Positions 1 through 13,565 are shown, counted from the first letter of the stretch. The stretch: DNA of 64,000 nucleotides from Monomorium pharaonis (GCF_013373865.1 NC_050468.1:14405496-14469495), one strand, 5' to 3'. Notes: generated by a model not told the origin, from the letters alone. Numbers and translations: made by a program.

Positions 1-68
1 TTTCCTTTAGCACGTTCTGCGCCGCGAGTCACTGAAGTTTATCCTGAAAATAGGACGTTGCCGTTGCC

Positions 69-92
69 GTCGTCGTCGTCGTCGTCGCCGTC
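69..92 (+). repeat. (GTC)n microsatellite
   Basis: Six GTC units, a GCC interruption and one more GTC. First of four GTC arrays with the same strand orientation in the window. Confidence 0.9.
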
Positions 93-795
93 GCAGATGT
101 TATATCGGCGTGCCGTAAAAACGTCGGAAGGAAAGCGCGATTGGTCGAGAGTGTGGAGCATTTCTCTTGTTATCGATAACGACCTATTGTCCGTTTTAGA
201 TCCGAAGCTCCGAGGAAGAGGCGAGAGCGAGCGATTTCGCGATTGGCATGCGTCGCATGCGAAATTTCACGAATTTCGTCGGCACATTTTTTGTTTCCCC
301 AGGCGTGCGCAAAGAAGGCAGAATCATTTACTCTGGAAACGTGATAAATCCCAGGAAATTTATTGAATCGCACGGTTGAGTCATGTCAGATACGTTACAT
401 TTAAACAGCAGACAAGCGAGCCGAAACTGTCATTATTAATCGTAGATATTAATTAATCATTATTAATTGTTAGCATATTAATCGCATTATTTCAACGTCT
501 ATTAATTATCAAGTTCAGATTGAATTGCCACGTAATGACCCGTAGATCGAACTTTAGGAATTAGAAACTTTCAAGTTGCACTTATCGAGTACGTATGCAA
601 GTGTTATAACGCGATGCTATTATTCTAACGATATCTCTCGCACGACGACGGTACGTGCAACATATCCGAGCGGGTCGCCTGAAAATTTCGTCGTTGCGCT
701 TCCCTTAAATGCTCCCCGGCGGCGCTCCGGCGGGGTTTAACTGCGATCGTTTGCTTCCGAAAATACCTCGTTTACGGCGGACAAAACGTCGACTG

Positions 796-799
<4 letters not shown>

Positions 800-826
<27 letters not shown>
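800..826 (+). repeat. (TC)n microsatellite
   Basis: Uninterrupted TC dinucleotides, about 13 units. Confidence 0.95.
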
Positions 827-1260
827 ACCTCTCTGACACAACCTAGAAAATTAACGGCAAAGTAAGTAAGGCGAATCGCGTTCAGCTTCCCGATCTCGCG
901 TTTCCGTTTTTCGGAGGATCGAAGGTGATTCTCGAGCGATTGAAGATTAAGCGATTTTGACGAGCACTCTAAATGTATACATAACAAAATAAAATAGAGT
1001 AGCGAAATATGAATGAACATTATTAAAAGGTCCCGAATAACGCGACAGGTACTCGCTGAGTTTTTCAATTATCACGTACATTCGATCTTGCACTTTAATC
1101 CGCGATTGAAATTCATCGTCGAAATCGGGCTCTATGTTATGCAAGCCGCACGTGCTATTTTCTCGCGCATATTCAACGACGGAGGCTGCTTTGGGTACAG
1201 AAACGATGGGATGAGCGGTGGCTTCGGAAGTGGGAAGGATTAAGAGCGAGCTGAAGAAGG

Positions 1261-1318
1261 AGAGAGAGAGAAAGAGAGAGAGAGAGAGAAGAGAAGAGAA
1301 GAAGAGATGAGAGAGAAA
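1261..1318 (+). repeat. GA-rich simple repeat
   Basis: AG dinucleotides interrupted by AAG and AAGAG units; a polypurine tract of nearly 60 nt. Confidence 0.9.
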
Positions 1319-2100
1319 GCCGCGTAGGGGCCGAGGTCGTCAGCGGTGTAGGCGGAGGTTAATGGGTTTCGAGGACAGCGGCATGTTACACCGTGAGATC
1401 TCGCGTCTCGCCCGTTAAGAATGACGGAGGCAGAGCCTTTGTCGAGCTCGAGTGTTCGCGGAAAGTCGCACGAGGCGAAAGGTTTCTTTCCGCGGTGTGT
1501 GCGCCGAGCGTTGTGAATTTAAATGGCCGTCCACGCCGGAAAGCAAGGCGTTCCGGCTTTTTCGACGCGAAATAACGACGGACGCGTTGATACTTGCGCG
1601 TTGATGCATTCCGCGAATACAATGGCAGCGTGGACGCTTTGTAGCCTCCTTTCCGATATTACTACGTCGAAAAATCGCAGGATGGAAACTCGCAGGAATG
1701 CATTTGACATCGCGGATGTGTCGGTTTTGTCGATGGTAAACAACCGCGCGTACGGTAGAACGATTGAAAAAAACGAAAGTTCGTGTGCGCTAGAGGTACC
1801 AGCGCGGGCCCACCCAATTTTAGGAGAGGTTGCCGACCCGGCTGCGTTTCCAAATCGGTTTTCGGTAGCGCGTCCTGATGGGAACCGCTCGACGGTCGCG
1901 CGAGAGCGGAAATATTGTCCATCGGAAATAGGCCATGGCGAAGCGAATTAAAAGAACTTGCCGGTAGTTTCCGCTTGGCTGGCGAACGACGTTTCCGCCG
2001 TGTCGTGACTAATTGCGCCAATAATACGCGACCATTTTCAGATGTCGGAAACGAAGCGTTCGAATAAGATTTTTGCGTGGCCTCGGGTGTCTCGCAATCG

Positions 2101-3809
2101 ATTGCGTCAGAGGCCTGATTGGCATTTACATTTGTCGTTTCGAAAATAAAATAGTCGTAAAAAGCATTAATGGCAAGTCATACATTTTAACGGATGCAAA
2201 TAATACACATGTAATTTATTGGATATATGATGAGATATTTTAGATATTGTCCTTTGTAATATTTCTCTTTATTTTTAAAGAAAAGCATACTATGATGGGA
2301 GGTAGCTAAACTGTATCAAATGCATACTTTTATTAGGCGAGATCGTTTTTGTGTTTCTTAAAATGAAGGAGATACGATATGTCGCTTCCTTTGCTCGACG
2401 GTTCATATCAGCAAGCTGAAACGTTAATTGTGTTTCTTAATGCATGTTTAATACCGCTTGCGGTTTGTGAGTCATAAATGTGAACCAAAATACAATAGCT
2501 CCAAAAACTGTTGTTATCTTCATTACGTAAAGATATTTATTTCATAATTCTTATTTCTCTTTTGTCTCTTTTTTTTTTAATGGTAGGCGAAACAGCTTTA
2601 CAAAAATGGGTCTGTCTGTTGTAGTCTTTTTCCGTTGAGCTATCTACGCTGTCTTAGCTCATCGACTTGTCAAATAATCGTTAACGTTATTAATGATAAT
2701 TTATTTTATATTGGTGTTTATATGAACCTCAGTTTTATCCTCAAGGGCCTACTAATTTTCAGAAATTGTCAGTTTCTGAATTGATAGTTAGATACGGTTT
2801 TTCATTTTGCAATATTGAAAGGTATCGGTTTTTTGCATTTTAATCTGTCAAATATTAAAATATCTATTTCGGTACCTCCGACATGGTTCGATCTTCGGAA
2901 ATATATATGTTGCAATCCGCGTACGATTAATCCGTAAAGTGACCTACCTGCGTCAACGTCATGATCCTGCGCTTTGTAGCAACGATGTTTAAAAGGCGCC
3001 ATTGTTCTTGCGGCCGTTTGCAGATATTTAGATTAAAATTTGCTGCGCGAAATATAAGCTTCCGCGAAGCAGGCCGGCGCCCGCGCGCTTCGTTATAGAT
3101 CGCTGAAGCACGGTGCCAGTCTAAATATATGCATGCTCGGTTTACATGCTCGGGCTCTGTCGTGCGATTTTAACGTCGCTTCCCCGAGAAATCAGTGACG
3201 CAACCGCCGTCCGTTTCCGCTACATCGTTGCGCTTCAATTTTACGATTCTACGCCTTCGTACATCAATTTTTGTATGCGATAACGAAATATTTGGAGCCT
3301 CGATAAGTAGATGTTTAATTTTTTTTTTCACACATCTGTTCATATATCAGGAAAGGAAAATGTTAACGCATCAAATTTCTTTTAAATGCAAAAAAAAAAA
3401 AAATTAAAAAATGCTTATACAAAAATTTTATTTTTATATTTATTTTTATAGGTAATTTCGCAAAGTGTGAAAAGAGTTTCAGCATCTTTTTTTAAATAAT
3501 TTGTTTCGAAATTCGTGTTTTTCGTTTCTTTCGAAGCATAAAGGTTTAAAAACTTGCACTCGCGAATGTGAGTCTCGCGCCGAATGATCATTGCAAGAAT
3601 CATTTGGCAAAGACTTTCAGAAGATTTAGAATACGGTATCGATCAAGGCCGGTTAAACTTGCGATCTCTGAGGCGGTAATGTCGTTGCGCCAGGCGCTAG
3701 GTTACCAAGCTCGTTTATCATCAAAATCCGATATGATTAATACGTGGCGCGGGCGATGCGACTATCGGTTCGTCGCGGCAGATGGATCGGTATCTAATCT
3801 ATCACTATC
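2101..3809. other. AT-rich non-coding stretch
   Basis: Mostly AT-rich with an A13 run near 3391. A T-rich tract ending TATAG is followed by GTAATT at 3450-3452, a weak splice-site resemblance only. Nothing else is recognised. Confidence 0.6.
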
Positions 3810-4013
3810 ATGAGTCATAGCGTGCTCTAAGTGCACACACTGGGCCGACGCACGGCAGCTGCTGTAAACAATTCGGCGGCGTGCGTGTGTCCACGCTGCA
3901 GGACAAATGATCCCCCGGTGCAAATAAAAGTCCTATCATTAAATGGGATTGGCAATTTTTGCCGCGGACCACGCCGGGCGGCTCAATGACTTACCGAAAC
4001 TACTAATTCATTA
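3810..4013. promoter_or_regulatory. Possible enhancer: clustered transcription-factor motifs
   Basis: Within about 200 bp lie ATGAGTCAT (AP-1 type, 3810-3818), CAGCTG E-box (3856-3861), TGTAAACA (forkhead type, 3863-3870) and TAATTCATTA (paired homeodomain sites, 4004-4013). Three are perfect consensus sites and the stretch has no simple repeats. Motif clustering suggests an enhancer, but conservation cannot be tested here. Confidence 0.3.
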
Positions 4014-5315
4014 CGCCGCCGCGCCGCCGAAAAAGCCATATTCTCTTTTATCGAAGTTCGCATCTATCAAAATCCAAGTCGATTACCCGGCGCAGGTGCA
4101 ACGAATGGTTATCGAATGTTCTCGACATGGTACCCATCAGCGATCGATGACTATCGGAATGCACGTTTAGGATATAAAGCATGCATTATTGCTTTCGGCT
4201 ACAAGATATCATGCTTCGAGGAGGGTTTGAAGCTACAAATAATTTATACGTCTGTGTAATATATACAAGTGTACGTTGTTATATCTTGATATTACACGTG
4301 CGTGTATCGAACAGGCAGAAATATGTCTCGAGCATTCCGGACTATGATCTATCGAATTACGTCACGTTCCGATAACACGCTGCATTACAAAAATATGTAA
4401 ATCAATTACGAATTTGATTGAATCATTCGACACATTTATCACACTTTCCGATTAACTATTCACGATTAATTAATCGACACTCTAACGCAAGTTATCGATT
4501 GTCGTTTTATTATCGATATTTAAGGTGCTTTTGCAAACCATTTAACTAGCAAATTATTTGCGGAGTCACCGCAATTATTTTAAATGCGACTTATATTCGT
4601 GTCATTTTTTACACTTCGATGGTTAATCAATCACGTGATCGCAGGCTGTCGATCATCCGTCATGATCCTCAGCTTGGGTGGTCCAAGAGTCGAACAAGCA
4701 AAGAGATTCACATGCAACTCACTCGGTTGCGATACTCGATTTTATGATGATCGAAAAATACAAAATCATTATCAACAATTGTAGATCTTGTTGATCTTCG
4801 TAACAATAATTCTCTCTCGGTAGTTTTGTATTATTTATTAATATTGCGTGTAATTTATCACGAGTTAATTTTTGCAAGATTGTTTACGACATAATTAAGT
4901 GAAGGAGAACGCTATTATTAATAAATTATTTTTTATTAACGAAACTGTCTCGACGGTGGTTGACTAATTCGCGATTAATTTCGATAGCGATACGTGTCTC
5001 TCAAGTAATCACGCATCACCACCTACGGGTTTTTTTCCTTTTTAAGCGGTTTCTTCTTTTCCTCGCCTTCTACCCGCCTTCCATTTGAGTCCCACCGAGA
5101 TATACTTACTACCTAACTTTGTAAGTACCGTTAACGTCGGCTAACGATTATCGACCCCCGATATCGGCATCCGCATTACCACCAATTCGTACCTACGTGT
5201 ACGTGCTATGTATTTGCGCCCCTGGAATTGAGCTTTAATGTCGTTTACAAACTACCATAATATATGCCCGGCCGAAACTTTGCGCAAAACTGCCGTCGCG
5301 TTTCTTAATTATCCG

Positions 5316-5325
5316 ATGACGTCAT
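5316..5325. promoter_or_regulatory. Perfect CRE/ATF palindrome ATGACGTCAT
   Basis: A 10-bp palindrome that is the ideal CREB/ATF site. It lies in unique sequence with no visible promoter beside it. A single site can be chance. Confidence 0.3.
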
Positions 5326-5894
5326 CCACCCTTCCGCAGTCGCGTGCAATCGTGATTATGCCGTCAAAGTACTTCCACTGTATTTCTCGAATTTCGGGCA
5401 GCAGTAAAAGTTCGTCACGAAATTAGTAGAATCGATATAGGCGCACACTGCAGCTATAATTTGACAATTGTAGGTACGGGAATCTCGAAGATAAATTTAA
5501 CTTTATGAAATTTCGGAGCGAACGTGCCGTGAAATTAACGACAAAAGTAAACTTTTTGTAACTAATATATTTAAAATATAATTAATATGTTTAGTACTGT
5601 AAGTAGAGAAAAATAATATTAAATAAGCTAAAATGTATTTTTGTTGAGGTTCGAATTGTGCGCCATCGTTCTTTGATGATATCGAGTTTAATTTACGAGT
5701 TCGACAACTCGTATCATTACAATTAATTTATTTATGTCAGATTGAGGAAATAAAAGTGACGTTCTCAGAAGGTGCCGTTTGTTTAGGAACAAATAAGACA
5801 GCGAGGGATGCGATGAGACGAGTGGAAGGGTTGATCACGGGAACACCTGCTCTCGAGCCATTCGGAACCGCCGTTTTCCTTGCATAGTCTCGTT

Positions 5895-5916
5895 TCTCTC
5901 TCTCTCTCTCTCTCTC
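5895..5916 (+). repeat. (TC)n microsatellite
   Basis: Eleven TC units in a CpG-rich flank. Confidence 0.9.
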
Positions 5917-6075
5917 CTCTGTTCCAAGCGTCGAGCAAATGATTTGATTAGAGAACAATGGCTTTCCATTAACAACCCCTCTCTCTCCGAGCTCGTACCG
6001 AGGCTCATCGTGCTGTCTATCAGCTGACTAAACCTCTCCGTAGAGCCGACGCTCCCCGACGGCGCGCGGCAATGG

Positions 6076-6077
<2 letters not shown>

Positions 6078-6106
<29 letters not shown>

Positions 6107-6107
6107 T
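6078..6107 (+). repeat. (GTC)9 microsatellite
   Basis: Nine perfect GTC units then GTT. It is the longest of the four GTC arrays. Confidence 0.95.
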
Positions 6108-6758
6108 GCCACGGCGAAATTGTTTGAAAATTCACCCGGTGTTTCCATGGCTGCGTTCTCGCGGCTCGACCGAAAGCTCGGCGACCGTAAATAAATATTC
6201 TAGCGAATAAGCTTTTGTTCGCACGCGTTTATAGGCGCGCTACATAGATACCTAGAGTTTTCGAGGTTTACATTGGCGTTGTAAACGAATCATCCGTGAA
6301 TTTATTGTTTTTTGCACGATTTTGCTCGGACAGCCGTAGTAGCATACAGTCCGTGTGTATCGAAATGATTGGGTGTATTTTGCAGCGGTCGCGAGTCTCT
6401 CTCTGGACCAACCCCAGTGGCGCCTATGTCGCCTTGATTGATAATGAAAATGTTTTTGAATTACGTCGAGGAGAGGATATCCTCCGGTCATATCTGTTTC
6501 TGTCACGCCACTCGAATAAATGTTTATGGATAATTTTCAGTTCAATTTACGAGAGAATTTTAGGGGCGGTTGACCTCCCACACGAACTAACTTTCGAAAA
6601 ACACTGTAAAGCACTTGACACTTTATAGACATCTGGTATTTTATACCGATGCCATATAGGTATCTGTTATAACGATAACAGTCCGATAGTGCAACAAATA
6701 ACAGTTGGATTCAATCACCAGTGCGCCGAATTCGAAGGTATTGTTTCTGTCGACCGGA

Positions 6759-6761
6759 AGA

Positions 6762-6844
<83 letters not shown>

Positions 6845-6850
6845 CGAAAG
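6759..6850 (+). repeat. (GA)n microsatellite, about 90 bp
   Basis: AGAGATAG units lead into about 25 perfect AG units, then an AAAG-interrupted end. It is the longest dinucleotide tract in the window and is likely polymorphic. Confidence 0.95.
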
Positions 6851-9340
6851 AGGGATCTCTAAACACAACACGGGCTAGAAAATTTTGTGTTATCACGTGT
6901 GCCCTCTCGAATTGTTTCTGATTCACGTGATGCGAGACGCGTATCCCTAAAATCGACAATACCGGCGCGAGTACGGCCAAATACCCAAGGCCCCAATACC
7001 CTCTTCCCCATTTTCCCTCCTCCCCCATTTATTGATTCGAATTTCGCAGTTAATATCGAGCCTTCACCTTTTTCCGCGTGACAGTCGTCGAAATCCTGAT
7101 GCTGCGCGAGCGGTTAATCGGGAAGCCCCTGACGAGGAAATAGGCTATCGATCCGAATGGACAGTGACTCGTTTTGACAGTGCATCGAGTGGAGGGATGT
7201 CGCGATAGGGGAGCGCGATAACAGAAACAAATTTCCTACGCCATTTGCGGCTATTCGTTCTGCACGTGGTTTTCATCTGCGTTTTCAGCTACCGCTCGAA
7301 TAAAATGTGATTTCTGGGCATCTGCTTTTTTTTTCTCTCATACGGCCCCATACATTCGTAACGTCACACGGGGTTGCTTACGCTCGTTAAATAATATGCG
7401 GCGCTTTTTGAATTATAAATCCTGATTTTTGAGGAGTAAAAAATTTCTGCGCGACACATTTTTGGCGACACGTCGCATTCGTTTTTATCAAATTCTCATA
7501 CATTTGTTATTATAATTAAAGCCAGACATAAAGGGATATGAGGAGATATAAAGGGAGGGCATCCAATCAAACTTTAATGGTAACGCACTGTACGGCAAAT
7601 CACCATTTCGGTCGTTATTTAAATATAACGATGCATTTTATCTCTGAATCTTAGGAGATTGCGCCAAATTTCGCATAAGCTCCCTATCTATCTGTATATC
7701 TCCCTTTCTCTCTCGTTTCTCTCCGTGCTATTTGGATTTCGTGCTATTTCTCCGCTGTGATTGTAGCCACGTTGCGCTCCTGTTCATTTGCCTCCTCCCC
7801 CGTTTCCATATTCGTTGCGCCCAAATATCCGTGCGAGGCATCGCAATATGTTTAGACGAGAGGGAGGAGGTGGCGGCGGGGGCTCCGCGGGCGAAGGCGC
7901 GAGATTGCGAGATGAATATTTGCAGCGGGTGGAGAATTTCGTTTTTTTTTTCCCTCCCCCTTGCTTTCAGTTTTCCGCGTATCTTCGTACCGTGCTTCGC
8001 ACACCGCGCACGTCCGCCCGATTTCTCCTCGTCGGCCCGGCTACGTGCGTCTCGGTCCCCTTTTCTGAGATTCCGCATTATTTACGGCGCATAGAGCGTT
8101 AATACATAGCGCAGGAGGACGGCCGAGATTAGCGACTCCCGGCTGACGTTCGCGTTTCTTGACGGACGACAGAGAGAGGTCTGCGCGGAGCGTTTAACTC
8201 GTCTGTTTACCTGTTCGCAGCGACACACGCACACACGTACACACGTACACAGGTTGGGACGCATTTTCGCAAGAAGGAAAACCGAGTTACGAAGCGCGGC
8301 GTTACTGGGCACTTTGCATGACAGAACGGCTAATCTCGCGGCTCGCGACTCGACGACGAGAGAGCCCGTGGCTCGAGAGAGTGCATTACCGTGCCCGCGC
8401 GCTTAGATTCCGCACTCCGCACTCACAGATTAGCGAATTCGCTTGTCGCGCAGCCGCTAAGTGACTTGCTAAGTAAACGAGGCTTCTTCAAGGACCCGAG
8501 TAAACATCGTGTCCGCTCTATAAATACGATTTGATTGCTTTAACATTCCGCTTAAGCGTGTGTCCTCGCTTTAGAGTCGCGAGAGGCGATGTGAGAATCA
8601 GCCGTGGCATTGCATCGCCACTTTCAGAAGAGTCAGATTTTTTCCCTTCTCGATTTCTCAGTCACCGACGTGATAAAGATAAAAGGGGAAAGAACAGATT
8701 ATATTTCGAAACAATACGGGGTTCTTTTATATCGTTGAAATTTTGAGCCCCATCTTGAAATAGTCACGGGCTAGCGAAATATTTTTCTCGATGAGAAACT
8801 AATCTCGCTAAAATCGGAAACTTTTTAATGCGCTTTGAATGTATCGCTTCATCGGGATCGAGGCTGCTTTGTTTGGCGATCGAAAGAGGAAAAAAGAAAA
8901 AGCCCGGCAAGCTCTCGTATATACATATATATATATCATTTCGACGTGAACGCAGACAATGGCGCGCTTCTACTGTTGGTGATCGTCGTAATTTTGGGCG
9001 TGCTAAATGTCAACCGATTTCGCATTTACGCCAGGCTGTCAGTTATTACCGAGTGGAAGTATGACGCACCCGACAGTGTAAATAATTCAGGGCTCAATTA
9101 CGCAAATTGCGAGCTACCGCGTTTTCCCCTTTTCCCTTGACCTATCACCCTTTCGCGTTTGGCTCTCTTTCTCTCTCTCTCTCTCTTCCCGCGTACGTTG
9201 TGTGCGTGTGATGCACGTTCCGTGCCACTTCATTCCGCTACGCTCTCTGGGAACCCCCTTCGCCACGTGACTAATAACTAGTTTTCGCCGGTGGCGGAAC
9301 ATAAAAATATTTTTCACCCCGTACGTACATTTGCGTTGCG
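6851..9340. other. CpG-rich non-coding block
   Basis: Rich in CG dinucleotides, with an ACAC-rich patch at 8221-8250. Frames of 104-120 codons near 7730-8100 overlap on both strands. No start context, splice signals or domain make any convincing. Confidence 0.55.
9170..9187 (+). repeat. (TC)n microsatellite
   Basis: Nine TC/CT units. Confidence 0.85.
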
Positions 9341-10470
9341 CGACGCGATGAAATGTTTCGCGATATCAGCTTTTCATATGCTTGTATTTATGCGGCATCA
9401 GAAATTAAAAAGTTTCTGGTTTCTTTCCCGTTTGTTTCTGCTGTCTTTAAACTGTTTATTCTATTAAACTTCGAGTGTATCATTAAGTCCAACTTCAAGA
9501 ATGTTAACGATCCCATAAATGATTGCTTAAAAGAAATATAAATGTTTATTTTAGTATTGTAGTTAAAAGTAGGAAAGAAATACATGAATTATTTACAAAA
9601 TAACCGGAAGAACATTTATCAAAATTTATTAGAGGAAGATCACCAACCATTACTGTCATAGGTCTCTCCCTTATTTCTCGGAAGCTAAACATTGCACTGT
9701 AGTAGTACCAATAAAAACATATTTAGATTAGAAAAATAAAACTTATAGTTTATATACATTTATGTTTTTTTTCTAAGTAAAATCTTTTAAAACGAATCTA
9801 ATTTAATCTAATTTTTGTACATAGTTATGGCACATGTATCTTGCGGAACAACAAGTATTTGTGTAATTGACAAAAAATATGACATCGAAGTGAAAGATCT
9901 TTAAGAATTTTTATATTAACTAAATATTTTATATAAATAGCTCATGTTAAAGGGGTAGAAAAGAAAAATATAGCGTATTGTGTCAGTTTTAAGTTTCGAT
10001 TTCTCAAACGTTTACTTTTAGTTGCAAAAATATTAATTATTATTAAATGTAAAATAGTATTATAAAAACTGTCATATTATTTGTGATAGGAGACATATTT
10101 TAATTTATTTTTTACGTTTCTGAAGTTTTATTTTTGGATTTTGTTTAAGAAATACCATAAAAAAATAAAGTGATACGCTAGAATTGGTGATCTTTCTTTA
10201 CTGTTCGTTAGAATGCTTAATAAGATCCAAAGGAACACGGAATCTGAGATTTGCTGGGATAAGATTTATCGTCTATTATGACGAATGCCTTGAACCTGGC
10301 AATGTTAACGCGAAACGGATGATCCACTTTCCTGCAAGTTGTCTTACATCTGGCTTGTAAGAATGTAAGCTCTCCCTCGCTCGCTCGTACAAACGCGACA
10401 GATATAAGGCCGACGAGGCGACGGATGTTCTTCTTTGGATGACAAAAAAAAAAGTACTAAGGGAGGAACT
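9341..10470. other. AT-rich desert
   Basis: Low-complexity AT-rich DNA with no recognisable element, RNA gene or exon. Confidence 0.65.
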
Positions 10471-12010
10471 AGAGATTCGCGAAACTTTGGAATTAACGAG
10501 AGAGGAGTTCTGCGGTGGTGGAACTTTTGCGCAGACTATTCAACTTCCAGCCGTATAACCTCGCCGGGTTGAAGACGCGCGCCATAATCCGTGGTAACAA
10601 CGAGCTAGAAAATACCCGTCCCGTCGCTCTCTTACCGCATTGCGAGGGTGGGCTCCATCCCTCCGAAACCGAGCGGAGCCCGAGACACTCGCGGGTTTTT
10701 GTTCTGATTCGTCGTTACTTGTGCGCGCGTCAGCACTGGTGTCTCCCGAAAGTAATTTCGCGGTTGGATCGAGTCAAGGAACGAAATGGACTGTGACACA
10801 AACGGTTATCAGGCACGGCGGCATTTTGAGGTAATCTCATAATTCAGCGAAATCAGTAATCAATGCGTTTAACAATAATTGCTAATCTAATTGGTAATAA
10901 TCGGATTAATGTGCACGTATTTTGTTACATCGATTACAGTAACGTATGAAATTCTACAGATTCGTGGTTTTTATATTTTTTGTTAGGTTTTGCAAAATTG
11001 AAAACAATCTTAATTGGATTTAGAAGAGAGAGTGAGACTTTATTAATTGAGAATTTGCAAATTTAATTTAAAAAAGTTTTCTACGTCTGTCGATTATTTC
11101 GGATAAGGAAATACGATTGCCCGCGCTCTTATCTCGTTGGCGCGGAGGTAATTAAATTTTTCTAATGAACCGTCTACACACGGTGCTCCTTTTACATGTC
11201 AGAGAGATCAAAGTATATCGCGCGCACGAACGCAGGTCTCGTCGGAGAATCGGTTAACTGACACTAATTGTGGAAGATCCGAGAAGATTTATCCCCGGCG
11301 AACGTGCAATTGACTCATTAATTCATGCGCGTTGCGTCACGTTGCGCGCGGTACGTTACGAGCACACGTCTCATTGGCTGCTAATGAGATCATCCATATA
11401 GAAAACGGTCGAAGAGCCGAGAGCCTGGTTCGCGAGAGGCTACGGTTTCGTAACTGTCGCTTTCTCTCCCGATATCTTCTGCCCGAGCGATTAAAAGTAT
11501 TCCTTTTCTTTTCTTTTATTATTTTTTTTTTAAATCAAAACAAATCGTCGATGTCACGTTTTTTGTTATCTTATCGCTTCTTACAAATATTGGCTAAATT
11601 TATCCGTATCAGCGGATATGTGGACAGATTTCTTTAATGCGCCGCTAAATTAAATCTACGGCGAGTACAAGCAACGAGGAAGAGAAAGAAAGAGCGAGAA
11701 AGGAATACATGTAGGCCGATTATGTAAGATACTCGCTGGAAGTCACTATATATATAACTGCGCGTGACGGTTAAACCACGGTGATGTTTCTTCATTGGCA
11801 TCAACGTGCATCTCCTGTTATCCACGTAACTGCGTGTCGACGAGCTGCTTATCTGTCAGCGCTACTTTCAGTCGCTCACCTAACGTGCTATTACTCTCGG
11901 CACAACATAATTGATATAATGACAACGACTCGCGTCGATCGCGCGTTTGATAATACTTCCGTACGCCGAAGCGCAAGACAGTATTTATGTTTACCTTGTA
12001 TTTGAAGATA
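10471..12010. other. Mixed-composition non-coding DNA
   Basis: Two CpG-richer patches (10500-10800 and 11280-11500) separated by AT-rich DNA. No recognisable gene; possibly regulatory, with no specific evidence. Confidence 0.5.
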
Positions 12011-12700
12011 TCGTAGACAATATCACAGATTACCTAATTAGATTACACATTCACATATAATTTGAGAGATGTATAATTATTTCGCGTTATGTTGAAATTT
12101 AAAGCTTTTTGGCGGGTCAGAGTTTTTGGAATAAATAAATAGAATGTTTTATTATTTTATTCAACTTTATTTGTTGAAGAATTCTAAATGGACTTTTAAC
12201 AGAATTTTTATTTACGGGGTGTTAATACTATCGATAGAACTTGGAATTTTCAATAATTTATTTTACCCTTGAAAATCATAGATTTTATTGACACCCAATT
12301 AATACTCAAAAAGAGCAATTTTAAAAAAAATTTAGTTTTAAATTCTATTTCTCTTTTTGATCAAATTATTTTTTTTGATAATTTTTTCTTGATAATGCAA
12401 AATGTTTATATTTATATTTTCTCAAATTTAATATTCAAAGCTTAAGATTTTTCTTTATAATTGAGGAACTCTTTAAAAAGCGTGTATTTCAATGCTTCAT
12501 TAAAAAGTTTTATAATCTTATCTGGAATTTTGAATAAAATTTCTGAAAAATTAGGGAATTTAGAGAACTCTTTTACAAAATTTGAGTAAACATTTTAATT
12601 TAATGTTAATTTATTTGTCAGATTACTTTGAGGTTTACAAAATCGTAAATGTACGTATTATAGCTTTTAACGAAGGTTTTCTCTTCAAAAAAGATTCGAC
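12011..12700. other. AT-rich stretch
   Basis: Strongly AT-rich. Contains the 10-bp-arm inverted repeat at 12306-12360 and nothing else recognised. Confidence 0.6.
12306..12360. other. Inverted repeat with 10-bp perfect arms
   Basis: tcaaaaagag at 12306-12315 and its exact reverse complement at 12351-12360, with a 35-nt AT-rich loop. Most likely incidental in AT-rich DNA. Confidence 0.4.
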
Positions 12701-13533
12701 TCCTAATTCGTCGAGATTCCGTGACTAAGGGAAGCTTTTGATACATCTTGTGTACACGCGCCATATTATACTGAAATGTCGCGTCGGATAACCGAGCGAG
12801 CTTTTTTTCACAGTCGCCGTTGCTTTTTCAGTCTTTTTCTGCCTCTTTTGCACGTCTCCGCGCGTGGGACTAAGCGTTGCAAAAACCGGCTGGATGCCGC
12901 CGAGAGTACTGGGGTGTATGTTACTTATCTCGTTCTTCGTGCCTCTTTCCTCCCTTCGCTGCAACCTTCTCTGCCTTTTTCATCTTTTTTCGCAGCTCGT
13001 TCGCATTTTTTGCACTTTTTGGATCGAGTGAGGTATTCGGCGAATTATCAGATCAACGCGATAAAACGGATACAAATACGAGAAAATGTGTCCTGAAAAT
13101 AACGTAATGTTGCTATTTTTTTAAAGCAAACTGAATTTAAAATCTCGATACTGATTTTGAATATTTGCATATTTTGAAAAAAAATGTTTTGAAACAGATG
13201 TAGAGACATTAAAATAATGTGAAAGAGAGATTTTTTATTTAGAATAAAAATTAAAGATGAAAAATGTGTAAACAGGACCGTATAAATTACAGGAATTGTT
13301 TGCTTATTTTATTTATTTTTTTTGCGCGCTTTTATGTTTGCTGGAAAAACGTTTCTTTTTTACTTCTAGACAATTCTCTGCAATTTTTCATAGAGAGAGA
13401 GATTGAGAACTGATTCTTTCAACTTGCTACGAAAGTTTACGCAGGTGAGAGGGTTTATACGACGTGACTTGCAGAAAAGAGTGGAGGGATGGCTGCTCGT
13501 ACCCTTTCGCGCATTTACATTGTTCTCCATCCG

Positions 13534-13565
<32 letters not shown>

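Larger units (their letters stand above)
1..2100. other. Non-coding, CpG-rich mosaic
   Basis: Apart from the GTC, TC and GA arrays listed separately, no exon, RNA gene or element is recognised. Open frames of up to 142 codons at 1393-2021 overlap on both strands in CpG-rich DNA and are treated as chance. Confidence 0.6.
4014..6640. other. Non-coding, AT-rich to mixed
   Basis: Many TTAATTA-type motifs at 4400-4950, a CRE palindrome near 5320, then CpG-richer DNA with TC and GTC arrays. A 110-codon plus frame at 6296-6628 has no recognisable domain. Confidence 0.6.

Noticed and set aside
5648..5660. tRNA-like GGTTCGAATTG on plus
   Set aside because: Upstream sequence is AT-rich with no A box, D arm or acceptor stem.
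13430..13449. ACGCAG joined to GTGAGA
   Set aside because: Good donor half, but the upstream stretch lacks a pyrimidine tract.
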